From: Atherinomorus stipes
Taxonomy: Eukaryota; Chordata; Actinopteri; Atheriniformes; Atherinidae
Reading direction: 5' to 3'
DNA: 64,000 bases
Assembly: GCA_023101725.1 (NCBI GenBank)
Contig: JALJCO010010196.1
Span: 1 to 64,000, forward strand
Part shown: positions 1-10,666 of the stretch, in pieces
Numbering within the stretch: the first letter of the stretch is position 1
Layout of the letters: each line of letters opens with the position of its first letter
Position numbers and translations under genes: made by a program
Notes under the pieces: model-generated
What the model was told of the DNA's origin: nothing
The model's database searches: none
What the model saw: the letters and a program-made list of their open reading frames with translations, nothing else

Positions 1-62
1 CTCATTTTGAAATTTGCCTGGAAAACTTGAGTTAGAAAGTGGCTTAAACTTTCATTTAGACC

Positions 63-235
63 AGTGTTTCTCTATCCTGGTCCTCAGGGACCCCCGCCCT
101 GCTGGTTTTCAAGATATTCCTACTTCAACACACCTGACTCAGATGAAAGACTCGTTAGCAGCTTGCAAAGAACTTGATGAGCAGTTGAGTTGATCTGAAT
201 CAGGTGTAAATCATGGATCTGAACCTGCAGAAGTT
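63..235. mobile_element. hAT-like MITE fragment (left end only)
   Basis: The left end, starting CAGTGTTTCTCTATCCTGG and running into a CCTCAGGGACCCCC stretch, resembles the terminus of the complete element at 6889-7102, which has 8-bp target-site duplications. No matching right terminus was found here, so this is a truncated or decayed copy. Assignment to hAT is by this resemblance only. Confidence 0.45.
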
Positions 236-509
236 ATCAGAGGGTTTCTGAAGACAGTCACTCCTACTGTCCTGTTATCACCATGGTAACTGCTTACATG
301 CATTAACATTTTGATTTTTGCAACCGAACAAACACCAGGACTCAAACATTATATTTCCCCGACACTTTCACGTCATATCTTGACCTCATCTGCATTAAAA
401 GTCGGGTCTTGCTGTAAACACGTCTTGTCATAGTTCAGTTTTCCTGTATTTTCTTGCCCCCTGGTTCCTGCCCCCCCATCTGTGACGTTGCTCAGAAACC
501 CATATATAC

Positions 510-1440
510 AAATTAACCAAATCTTCGGTGGCCACTTGGTCCACTTTAAACAGACCCAAGTCCACTTCCACAGATAATAGTTTATTTTAGAACAGTCTGA
601 GCTAGGGATGTAACGATTACTGGTAAAATGGTTAACCGTGATAAAATTCCCAACGATTAGTAATACCATTTCCAATTTTAATTATCGTTAAAACCGTGAC
701 TGATTACTGCACTTTGAAAAACTCCCAGTGATGCTGCTCATTGGCTGGAAAAGCAGCAGCAGTCCCAGTTTACAATGTTTATTGTATGAAAACATGGCAG
801 AAGGCAACGAAGGCGCCCACATGGACAGTTCTCTTGAGATTTTTTTCACCCCTTTAAAAAGGACAAAGACATTTCGGCCCATTTTGGATATTTTTAAAGA
901 TGCTGTGGGGTATTTCTGTTATACCATGATAAAAAAGATAACCGTGATATTAAATTTTCATATCGTTACATCTCTAGTCTGAGCACACTTTCAGATTCTG
1001 GTGTGGACCAAAGTATCGAACTTTAGTCTGCTTGATAACTGGGGGTGTGTTGATTTACTTTCAAGTGAATCCTGGTGCGAAAGCAAACGGACCATCTAGC
1101 AAACCAAAGAGAGGAAGTGATGCAGGATGCATGGTCGCGCTACGTGTTGAATATCCTGCTGCTTATACTGGACAGATTCTGGTAAAATCTATAATAGGTT
1201 CAAACACAAAAGTAAAAAGAGAAACTCCAACACTGAATAAACTTGGTGTTGCTCCAGTTTACTTGCAGTAAATGAACCTCTTGGTCAGTGCTCATTTCAG
1301 GAATATCCAGGCATTTGGTCCGCTTTAGTTAAACGTAGCATAAAAGCAAACCAAACGAAAGGAAGGAACAAAGTTTTTCAGAATTCCTCCCTTCAATCGA
1401 ACCAAGTCCCCCGGACAATCCTGGTGTGAATGCGCCCTTT
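510..1440. repeat. Decayed dispersed repeat interrupted by a younger hAT MITE
   Basis: The flanks of the 603-976 insertion read like two halves of one older repeat. The right part ends in GGTGTGAATGCGCCC, and phrases such as 'gtgaaccaaag / gtggaccaaag' recur at 17292-17620 and about 46480-46600. These look like degenerate members of one DNA-transposon family, but the boundaries are uncertain. No coding function is seen; the open frame at 1032-1271 has no recognisable motif. Confidence 0.3.
603..976. mobile_element. hAT-type MITE with exact 8-bp target-site duplication
   Basis: Terminal inverted repeats TAGGGATGTAACGAT and ATCGTTACATCTCTA bound a 374-bp element. The octamer GTCTGAGC occurs immediately outside both ends (595-602 and 977-984). 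An 8-bp duplication with short terminal repeats is the signature of the hAT superfamily. There is no transposase frame, so the element is non-autonomous. Confidence 0.88.
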
Positions 1441-2894
1441 GTCTTCGTAATTTACAATGAAGAACATCTACAAGAGTAACATGTTTGCAAATGTAAGCAA
1501 AAAGGGGGAAATTCTAACCGAGCCCCATCAGAAATTTGGTTTTGATTGCTCATATTTGCTGGATCTAAACTTGAAATTGTGGTTGGCATTGACCAAAGTT
1601 TACTAAGAAGGTTTACAATGTGCATTACAAAATATGCACATTTTTGTTGCATGGGGAAATTACAATCTCTCTCTCTAATAACATTACCGTGGGATTATCT
1701 GTGCAAATACGAAGACAATATTTTAAGCATCCTGTGTACAGCTGTTTAGATGCTTGTCATTATTCAAATTATGTCAGGTTGTTCTGAAGGAGTTTTTAGA
1801 CAATCAACTAAAAACTTCAAGTTTACAATGATATGTTTACATTATGTATAAGATTAATTAAAGCCATTGAATTTTTAATCAACAAAAAAAAGAGAATTAA
1901 AATGTTTAAATTCTACATTTGCATAAATATTAGAAAAAGGATGCAACAAACAGTTTATATACAAGAACATAAAAATTAAATAAGACTTTCACTGGCCTTT
2001 AAGTTAAAACCTGTGAGGCAATAGAATGAATAGAATCCATTTACATTGAACCAGCTGGGCATTTCCTTCATCTCTCAGCAAACCAGCAAGATAAAGCTGA
2101 CGTACTTCCTTACTTTAGTGAAATACATTTGACTCATTTGGTTTTTTTTTTTTTTACATATATTTACCTCTTTAATGTTACATCTGTGCTTGAAAACTTT
2201 TTTGTGCAATAACTCCAGGTTGGTGCCACAAATGTTTAGACAAGATGGTGCATTTTGACATGTTAAACAACTGTAAAGCCTTTCCTGGAAGGAGAAAGGC
2301 CGATACTGGTTGATAAATATTCTTTATTTGTTTTTGTTTTTTTCTTTTACATATAAATAAATATTTATTCAAATCAACTGATTATATGTTTTGATGGTTT
2401 ATATTGAAGCAGATGATTAAATTATGAGTGACTGGTAAACCAGTGATGTGGTTAAGATCTATTTGATTTTGAGCTCTGGTTGCAGACAATTGTGGCGGCA
2501 CACATTTTCTTCAGCATTGATCCTATAATACACATTTGAAAGGAAAAATCTTTTATTCTGAGAAGGACAAAGACCTTCTAATTATTTGTTTGTTTTTTAA
2601 AATACTCTTTCAATAAACAAATTCTAGGTTGGAGATTTGTTACCCACATGACTGATCACATGAACAACCATTTCTACTTCTGTAGAAAAAAAATATCAAT
2701 ACTCCCTTACATGAATAATCACAATTTCAAAGAAGAAGCTCTCCATTTTCTCTTTTGTAGATTTACACAACTGGTTTTAATTGAGCCCATTTTAACAACT
2801 TTTTTTTCACTCTGTCATTTAAAGGGAAATCCTGCCTTCGTACATTTTTCCCCTATTCACTTGCACTTAGAAATGAATGCATTGTAGGTTTGTT
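1441..2894. other. AT-rich stretch with no recognisable gene
   Basis: By its position left of ube2d2 exon 2 this should be intron 2 of that minus-strand gene. It holds a poly-T run near 2142-2154 and several short A/T homopolymers. I looked on the minus strand for the next UBE2D exon (starting FHWQATIMGP) and did not find it. No repeat termini were recognised. Confidence 0.5.
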
Positions 2895-3423
2895 TAGGGA
2901 TGCATGATATTGGAATTTTGGTCGATATCTGATATCTTAAAACTCTTGTGGCTGATAACTGATATTGTAACCAATATTAAAGCTGAATAATAAATTATGT
3001 AATATTCATTCCTTGTGAAAAATTAGAAATATACCCCAACTTGTGTTATGTTTAACAAGTCAAAACTTAATGACAGTTGTTCAAACTAAACTAGTAGGAT
3101 ACGTGCGTTATATACGAGAACGACCTGGATTTTCTTCTCCCTGACAAAAAAAGTAGCCCAAAACAGGGGATATTTGGTTATTTACATAAATGACCATGTA
3201 TAAACTCTGTTCACACAGAACATCCTAAGAGAAACTGTCTTTAGAAGTTTTATAGTCTGTAAAAAAGAAGTTTTTAAGAAGAAGATTTTGTTCTTTTAGA
3301 AACAGCAACCTGATCAGTTAAATATCAGTTACATATCGGTTAACTATCGGTGGGGTGGCCGATGTCCAATACTCAGTTTTAAGGCCAATACAGATCGGGG
3401 GCCGATTATATCGTGCATCCCTA
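2895..3423. mobile_element. hAT-like MITE, TAGGGATGCA...TGCATCCCTA
   Basis: Inverted termini TAGGGATGCATGATAT and ATATCGTGCATCCCTA bound a 529-bp AT-rich element rich in 'gatatcg' motifs. The flanking octamers AGGTTTGT and GAGTTTTT match at only part of their length, so the duplication is decayed. Relatives lie at about 9882-10387 and about 36840-36957. Its right end is 26 bp from the donor end of ube2d2 exon 2, so it sits in the first bases of that gene's intron 2. Confidence 0.75.
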
Positions 3424-3513
<90 letters not shown>

Positions 3514-5141
3514 CTAGTAAATAAAAAAAAAGAAAATGTCAATGTCAACATGTATTTCAGAAACACATACCTAATTAATACAAGAAATGAATTTAAAAAT
3601 TGCAATGCTAACACAAAAGTAATGACTTAAGTCAAATAAATGTGTAAAATTATTTATTCCAACATTCCTTCACGGGTGTGAACTATCCATCTAGATTGAA
3701 CTATTGTTAATATGTTGCTCAAGAGCAAAATAATACAAATTCTGGCTGCAATAGTACTTTCCTCTGACATAACAACGCTACTATAGCGTCGTAAGCTTTA
3801 ATTATTGCAGTGACCGCTATTACGTAACACTGTTTCTCCAGGTATAGCGCATGTAGTAGCCAAACTGAGATCAAGATACTAATACAACAGGGGTTTTGTT
3901 AATGTAGACGCTCCTAACAGGCAGTCTGGTCAACTGGGTACCTTGATGCAACGTTATGGTGGAAAGGCTACATTAGCATACATGCTAACTGCCCAGGTTC
4001 GACAACAGCACAAGGGTGTCTAGCAGAACCAACGCTGTTTAGGCTGGAAAGCCAAATTACAACAAAGGCTAAGGTTATTGGGCAGATTAATTACAAAAAG
4101 AACAACAATAGATGCAAACACAACCAAACAAGCTGAAATATACCGATGTACTGATTGCCTGCTGTTAGCAACATGCCATCAAAGGCGACCAAGGCGCGGG
4201 GCCCGTTTTTACCACGACAAACAGCTAACATTATCTAACCAACAAACATGCCCCCATTTGGTCATCGTTTTCTTTGAACATGCAATAATACTGTCAAATA
4301 CTAACAGAAACTTAGCCATTAAATTGACTAAAATTCAGTTTGACAATTACATTGATAACGTGACGATCGAGATAAAACGGGCAGATGCACGCTATCTTAG
4401 GCTACATCAGTCATTATCTCTGAGATGCAACATTTCGGATAAATATATATAAAATATAGAAAATTGAATGATTCGAGACAAATTAAAGGCCAGTTGCTGA
4501 ATAAAGCAGCATAAACGTCCTCATGTATTAATGTAACGTTAGCCACACGGCTAGCTAGTTAACATACCTGTCAAATCGTGTTAGTACTCGGTAATATTTA
4601 ATGTCAGATAGCGAGAAAGTTGTATGTTGGTTATATCAATAACGTATCATACAGATTATCATGCAAAATATTGTTTGCCATTTAACCTGAGCTTGGCAAA
4701 AATCTCTTAGCTTTTCCAAGTTAGCAACCACCGGGATAATGTTGGCGAGCAGCAGCTAACTTACAACTAATATCATTAACTTGTGACACGCAGCGTTAAC
4801 TACAACAAACGGGTTTTCCAAGTGTTAAATAAAGGGAGGATGGACCTACACATAATGTGACATTATGGATAACAGCCGTGAGCACCCAACCAAGTCAGCG
4901 GCTAAGTTGGCCCTTTTCTAGCGGCTCTGGTGAGCGGAGAGGCGGCGCACTGCTGCTCTCACCCCCGTCATTAGCTGTTCACAGATCCTTAGCTGATGAA
5001 ACTCAGCCCAAGTTATTTAGTCAATATTTCAAAATGAATCTCAGTAAAAAATACCAACAAGACAACCACCCGATGGGCAACGTTGGGATTAAATCCCTGA
5101 CAAAACTGCGAAATGCTGGGCCTCGTCGTTCACTTCCTTAC
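3514..5141 (-). other. ube2d2: ube2d2 intron 1 (1628 bp)
   Basis: The intron is bounded by AAG|gtaagg after exon 1 and ctag|GAA before exon 2, in phase 0. It holds no recognised transposon. The 4850-5000 part is GC-richer and continues the promoter-proximal CpG-rich zone. Open frames on the plus strand here (4078-4452, 4857-5318) have no recognisable domains and are judged chance. Confidence 0.85.
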
Positions 5142-5165
5142 CTTGTGAATTCTTTTCAGAGCCAT
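5142..5165 (-). CDS. ube2d2: UBE2D2-type ubiquitin-conjugating enzyme E2, coding exon 1
   Basis: The minus strand reads ATG GCT CTG AAA AGA ATT CAC AAG followed directly by the strong donor gtaagg, giving MALKRIHK. This is the invariant N-terminal helix start of the UBE2D family, and the exon ends at the family's usual phase-0 junction before Glu-Leu. The start sits in a good context (ACAACAATGG, A at -3 and G at +4). Exon 2 follows 1.6 kb further left. His7 favours D2; D3 has Asn and D1/D4 have Gln at this position, as recalled. Confidence 0.93.
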
Positions 5166-5460
5166 TGTTGTGCTAGCGCTTCTGTCAGGGAAAACGTGCG
5201 ATTAAAATGGCGATTGATACCGCTGTCCGTTGGCGAATACTACAACTCAGGTATTCATAAAATACCGTCTCTGTATACAAAACCCACTGGTTGCGAACAA
5301 ATTGAACCACCAAAATAATTTTGAGGCAAAACTGAAAGATAGAAGGGGTAGAACCGCGGTCCTTCCTCCTACTGCAGCGGCTACCAAATCACTGCGGCCC
5401 GTGTGCTGTCAGCAGCAACGAAGACAGCACTTCCCGAGTGGTCTTTTCACAATAAAACAT
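5166..5460 (-). promoter_or_regulatory. ube2d2: Putative ube2d2 promoter and 5' UTR (CpG-rich)
   Basis: The sequence upstream of the ube2d2 start on the minus strand is richer in CpG than its surroundings, with clusters near 5160-5240 and 5345-5440. This fits a housekeeping CpG promoter with no TATA box. The transcription start cannot be placed from sequence alone. Most of the region beyond 5460 turns abruptly A/T-rich. Confidence 0.5.
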
Positions 5461-5465
5461 TAGCG

Positions 5466-6148
5466 TTATTGACAATAAACAAAACAAATAAATGAATAAG
5501 TTAATATATATATTTTTAAAATGTATTTAAATCAAATCAAATCAAATTCTAAATGGAAATTTGAAGATTGCACTTGATATTTCTGAAAAAAAACCCAACC
5601 TACAATAGTAATGATAGAAACTCATGTTGCTCCTTATTACAGAAAAGCTGAAAAACCCTCTGACTGCCACAAACTTTGTTGTTTAATCTTTTTACAATCC
5701 ACTCTAGAGGCTCCAGAGTAGTAACCACACTACCACACACAAACTCAGATCTTAGTAAGTATATTTTTCCAATTTCTGGTCAAAATATCTCACCACACTC
5801 AAAATAAGACAAAATTTCTTTAAAAAAAAACAAACAAACAAACAAACAAAAAAAAAAAAACATTTCAATAAGATATAAGATCTTGTTTTAAGGCAATGCA
5901 TCTTATTTAAAAAAATCTTATCCAGAAAATTTTGCTTTCACCATTGGCAGAATTTTTTTTTTGTTGTTGTTGCTTATTACAAGTATATATATATAAATAT
6001 AGCTATATATATATATATACACATATATATAAACTCTTTAAGTTTTATAAAACTTAAAGAGTGGCCAAAATTTTAAGTTTTTGCAGTGCAGTATATAGCC
6101 AACCTTCTTAATTTTCTGAGTCAGTGGTCCTAATGCTACTTGTCAAAT
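5466..6148. other. A/T-rich intergenic DNA including a MITE shared with 51110-51360
   Basis: The part from about 5760 to 6090 ('ctcaccacactcaaaataagacaaaa', 'ttaagatcttgttttaaggcaatgcat' type text, ending in TTTTTGCAGTGCAG) recurs at 51110-51360. That marks it as a dispersed element, probably hAT-like from the CACTGCAAAAA terminus. It also contains an (AAAC)n run near 5830 and an (AT)n run near 5983-6033. No gene is seen. Confidence 0.5.
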
Positions 6149-6199
6149 CATGCCTTCTACATGCCTCCACTACTTACTTTTAAAAAAAAGAAGAAAAAA

Positions 6200-6436
6200 A
6201 AAACTCCACTGCTTCCTGAACGTAAGCCTGCTTTTTTTTTTCACAAATCTGACTATTTGTGACTATTACTGTTGCGGTTACTGGGGCCAGGCATACCTGG
6301 ATGAATATCCAGGTATGCCTGGCCCCAGTAACCACAATGACAATAGTCAGGCACACCTGGATTAATCTATTTGTCCAGTAATGAAAGACAGGAACCAAAG
6401 GAGCTGCCTTAAGTTCAGGAAGTAGTGGAGCTGTGC
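6200..6436. repeat. Foldback element with a perfect 27-bp inner hairpin
   Basis: The outer arms 'ctccactgcttcctgaacgtaag' and 'cttaagttcaggaagtagtggag' pair imperfectly. The inner arms 6276-6302 and 6307-6333 pair perfectly over 27 bp around a 4-base loop (GAAT). The whole unit is a palindromic MITE-like structure. No protein or known microRNA is recognised. Confidence 0.7.
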
Positions 6437-6568
6437 TTAGAACCCATTACCAAGGTTAAAAAAAAAAAAAAAATTGTTTTTAAAAATGAATAAATACTTT
6501 CCTTTTTTAAAATTGTGCTATTTAAGAAAATTCATAGTGCTTCTAATTTTTTTTTCTGTGCTTCAAGT

Positions 6569-6632
6569 CTTTTTTTTTTCATTTAGGAGCACTTGTGCTC
6601 CTAAATGAAAAAGAAAAGTGTCGAGCCCTGAC
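6569..6632. repeat. Short hairpin, TTTCATTTAGGAGCAC arms
   Basis: The 16-base arms TTTCATTTAGGAGCAC and GTGCTCCTAAATGAAA flank a two-base loop, followed by AAGTGTCGAGCCC. This looks like the centre of a decayed palindromic DNA element. Confidence 0.55.
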
Positions 6633-6888
6633 TGAGATACCAGTAAGTCTTACCTCTTAACCCAGGTGGGAAACGTTGTTCATCTTATTCCTGGTATCCC
6701 TGGAAAAAGAGTTAATGTTTCTCTGTATTTATAATTAAACAGCCCAGAATTATTACAAGTCAGCAGGCGCAAAGATGGATTCCAGAGGAGGGAAGGTAAA
6801 TAACATGGAAAAGAATATAGGAAAAGAACAATAGATGCCACAGTCATCCACAAACAAAGTTTTTATTTATTCTCTATATACACTAGAG

Positions 6889-7102
6889 CAGTGATTCCCA
6901 ACCCTGGTCCTCAAGGCACACTATCCTGAAGACTTTCCATGTTGCCCTGTTGAAACACAGCTGACTCACATTGACGGGTCAGTAGCAGACCGGTGCAGAG
7001 CTCGTCAGGGATCCACTTAATTTGAATCAGCGGTGTCCTAGCAGGGCAAGTGTGAAAGTCTGCAGGATAGTGTGCCTTGAGAACCAGGGTTGGCAATCAC
7101 TG
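6889..7102. mobile_element. hAT-type MITE, 214 bp, with 8-bp target-site duplication
   Basis: Long inverted termini (CAGTGATTCCCAACCCTGG... and ...CCAGGGTTGGCAATCACTG) extend for about 40 bp each. The flanking octamers CACTAGAG (6881-6888) and CACTAGAA (7103-7110) agree at 7 of 8 bases. There is no transposase. A truncated relative is at 63-235. Confidence 0.88.
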
Positions 7103-7431
7103 CACTAGAACAAATCTGGGTATCTCTCCAACTGTGAAATTTTCACTTAAGGTTAATGTTGACATTATGACTCTTTGTAACAATCCCATCTTTTCCAAAG
7201 TTCCTCCCCTTTTTCTTTCTGCAGTCGAAGTGTAAAAGTAATCGTCTCCAAGTGGTAGATGAAGTTGGTACTAGCCTCATCCCAGCCAGCAATATTTTTT
7301 ATTGGGCATCTGACATTTTTACTTGATCCTTCAGGTAAACTACCAAGGTACAAAAAGGTAAAGGAGAAATCTATCAAGCATTTCACAAATTAATTGTCTG
7401 ACCTCTTCCCACAAGGTCCCCAACTTTGGAT

Positions 7432-7560
<129 letters not shown>

Positions 7561-7599
7561 GTTGATGCTATTATTATGAAAATCCCTGACTACAACAGG

Positions 7600-7950
7600 A
7601 AACTATGTATTTGGAGCGCATCTGCAACTGCAGTACCGTCAAGGAGCCCTCAGCGGACATGCGCACTTGCGGCGCTCACAGTGCACGTTGACGACGTAGT
7701 GCGGCAACTGGCGTCATTGTGGCTCCCGGTACGGAGGGCTAAAGCTGGATTTGTTCGGTCGCCGGAGCCAAAATGTCTTCCCGGCGTGTAGTTTGCGAGA
7801 GGAAAACTCCGAGGAAGCGGTGCTAAAATGGTCTGCTGCGACTTCCAGCGTTGTTTGCGCGTGTTGAGGCGGCGGGGAGCTCGTGTTTACGGCCGGAGCT
7901 AATGCTGCGTTCGCTTTACCTCGGAGGTCGGAGGTGGGAATGACGTCACA
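7600..7950. promoter_or_regulatory. Orphan CpG-rich, promoter-like patch with a consensus CRE
   Basis: This 350-bp stretch has a much higher CpG density than the DNA around it. It contains TGACGTCA (7941-7948), the full palindromic cAMP-response element. A short frame at 7773-7826 (MSSRRVVCERKTPRKRC) starts in a good context but meets a stop, and only a weak donor lies nearby. The 7905-7960 segment resembles a repeat terminus, so the patch may be transposon-derived. I cannot attach it to a gene. Confidence 0.35.
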
Positions 7951-7988
7951 TACGAGTTGGGAGCATTAGTGTTGTTGAAGTGGGAAAA

Positions 7989-8981
7989 ATGCGTTCACAG
8001 ATTCTACCCATTAAAGGTTTTTCTACAAAGATTCAAGAAAGATATCGATACAAATTGCTCCTTTTGTGAAGGAGACCCTGAAGATATTTAATTTGTTTTG
8101 GTCCCTACCAGATTATGGAAAGATATTTGTCATTTTATTTCTTTTCATATTGATATTGATTTCACACTGATATAAAAGCCATCCCTTACCACAGTTAAGT
8201 ACATGTCATTAAGTATACTCAAGTATATATCGCCCAAGTTTACTTCTATTTACCAAGTAAATTGATACCAATGTACTAGCAGTAGCCTATACTAACAAGT
8301 ATACTTCTTGGGACTAAATTGGCCCCTTTAAGTATTTAAAAGTACACTTTCAAGATACTGAAAGTAATCTTCTTGTTGGTTTACTCCGACAAAAACTTAA
8401 AGCTCACTTTTACTTTTAGAAAGTACACCTTTTACAGTAATATATACGAAAGTAGCCGGACTTTTCAAAGATAGGATTTAAAGTAATATATATGATATAC
8501 ATCTTGAGGTATGTTTCAAAGATACCGGATGTAAAAAATGTACATAGAATGTACATCTTGCAGTATGCCACAAAGATACCGGTATGTGTGAAAATGTACT
8601 ATAAATGTACTAATATTAAAGCATATTGTTCAAAAGTTTAAATATAAGTATAGGCTAAATATACTTAAACTTCTAGTTTATTTATTAGTAAATGCAAAGT
8701 TAACTTTAAGTATATTTCTGATAAGTACATTAACAGTAAACTGAAAGTATACTTTTTATTTAAGGTTTAAAATTTGTATACTTCAAGCATACTTGCATAT
8801 ACTACTTTTTGGTAAGGGATTAGGACTATCAACGTATGTGCTCTCTTTTGTGTATTTTTATAGTGTGATTTATGATGTATATGTCGGCTATATGTAAATG
8901 CTGCTCCTAAGTGACAGTAACCCCCTGGTGTACCATTTGTACTGATTTGTAATTTTTGAATAAAGTTCACTGGAGAAAAAT
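7989..8981 (+). mobile_element. 5'-truncated L1-type LINE remnant split by a MITE
   Basis: The segment is flanked by an 11-bp duplication AAGTGGGAAAA (7978-7988 and 8982-8992), typical of LINE insertion. Its left part translates to an L1 ORF2 C-terminal-like stretch with CVHRFYPLKVFLQRFK and CSFCEGDPEDI, then an in-frame stop. The right part ends with a polyadenylation-like AATAAAG. A MITE (8183-8818) lies in the middle. The reverse transcriptase domain is absent, so this is a dead insertion. Confidence 0.7.
8183..8818. mobile_element. Palindromic MITE, CCCTTACC...GGTAAGGG, copy 1
   Basis: Terminal CCCTTACC and GGTAAGGG bound a 636-bp A/T-rich element built of repeated 'aagtatacttt/aagtacact' blocks that fold on themselves. 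A second, longer copy (41267-42391) shares these ends and interior and carries a SINE. This copy interrupts an L1 fragment, so it is younger than that LINE. Confidence 0.8.
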
Positions 8982-9049
8982 AAGTGGGAAAAGAAATATG
9001 GATGCTTCCAGGAAACATTTTGTTTTGTTTGCTCTGTCTGTTCACACCG

Positions 9050-9880
9050 AGTTACTGTATATCTATTATATCATGTCCTGAAAAATAATTAGATGCCTAA
9101 ATAGGAAAATAAGCATCTTCATTTTAACAATCACTTATAACACATTTAGTTATGTGGAGATGTATTAGTTCAGTTTCAAGCATCACTGTAGTTAAAAAAA
9201 AAAAAAAAAGAATAGTTGATTATAAACTTGTAAATAAAAACTGACCGAATCTCAGCCTGAACAGAGCAGAACTCCGTTTTTTAAACCCCTGTTTTCAGTT
9301 ATCAGAGGAAGGAATTTAACAGGCAAACCACATTACTTTTAAACAGTAAAACTTACAAACGTTAGTACATTATTTAATGTTTAAACAAGTTCACACTTTG
9401 CAGACTTTTGCTCTACAGGTAGAGGTTGCAAATGACTACGTTTAACACTGATGTGTTTGTTTATTTATTTACACACAAGAAAAAAAAACAGGCATATTAT
9501 AACAATATTTTAAAATAACACTGAAGGAGAGAAAAACAAACAAGAAAACACTTGCTAAATTTGCTATGTTATCTAAATAATATTGTTTTTAGTTGTCTAT
9601 TAAACTAAACTGTAGGTATAACATTAGGCAAACGCACATATTTATACATGAAAAGACAAATGCAGTAAATATTCACATTAAATATTGTCAAAATATTGTA
9701 TTTTCTAAAAAGAGGAGCAGATGAAGATTTGAAAAACTTAAAATTCTTAGAAATTTGTTTTCTAACAATAGAATCTTATTCAGATATGTTAGTACCATAT
9801 TACAGTACCTTACATGTGGATAAAGTAGACTATAATATAGTGTCCTCGTGTGTTCACACTACATAAGAACGTTCAGATAA
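9050..9880. other. A/T-rich intergenic DNA, nothing recognised
   Basis: Apart from poly-A runs (9195-9209, 9480-9490), no repeat termini, exon-like sequence or CpG cluster were noticed. Confidence 0.5.
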
Positions 9881-9881
9881 A

Positions 9882-10387
9882 TATTAATGCACAATATAAT
9901 CGGCCTATATCAGCCTTAAAACGGAGTATTGGACTTTGGCCGCCCCAACGATATTTAACTGATCAGGCTGATGTTTCTAAAGCCTAAAAAACAAAAACTT
10001 CTTCAAAACTTTGGGATTTTTTACAGACTAAAACTTCTAAAGACGGTTCCTTTTAGGATGTTCTGTGTTAACAGAGTAAATAACCAAATATCACATTTTT
10101 GTGTGTTGTTTTATTTCGTTTTTTTTTTTTTTCTCAGGGATAAGAAAAATCCAGGTTGTTCTTGGATATAACGCACATATTCAACTAGTTTAGTTTGAAC
10201 AACTGTCATAAAGATTGAATTGTTATAAATAACTCAGGTTGAGGTATTTTTCTAATTTTTCACAAGGAATGAATATTAGCCTACATCATTTATTTTTCAG
10301 CTTTAATATTGGTATCGATATCGGTTATCAGCCACATGAGTTTTAAAATATCGGCATATCCGATATTCCAACATCGTGCGTCCTTAA
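9882..10387. mobile_element. hAT-like MITE related to 2895-3423
   Basis: The interior ('tcggcctatatcagcc', 'aacgatatttaactgatcaggc', 'atcggttatcagccacatgag') is the same family as 2895-3423 in inverse order. The termini are mutated (TTAATGCACAATAT and CATCGTGCGTCCTTA), and I could not find a clean duplication. Confidence 0.6.
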
Positions 10388-10666
10388 TATTAATGTTTAT
10401 TATTGGGTTCAATAAGTGTTAACATGGGCGCAGCCATCTTTAGTGGGAGAGGTCGGAGCTGGTGAGTCTACCCCAAGAAGTCTCGCGACTGTAACTTCAA
10501 GAACGTGGGCTCAGGGTTTATGACTGGTTTTATAAAGATGTGAATTATTATTATTTTAGACAACATGAACTACATACTTTATTTTATTTTCTCTACTCGG
10601 GGCCACAGGGTGTCATGCCAGCGCAACATTTTACTTCTCTTGTCTTTTAAAGGTTTCCAGTATTAA

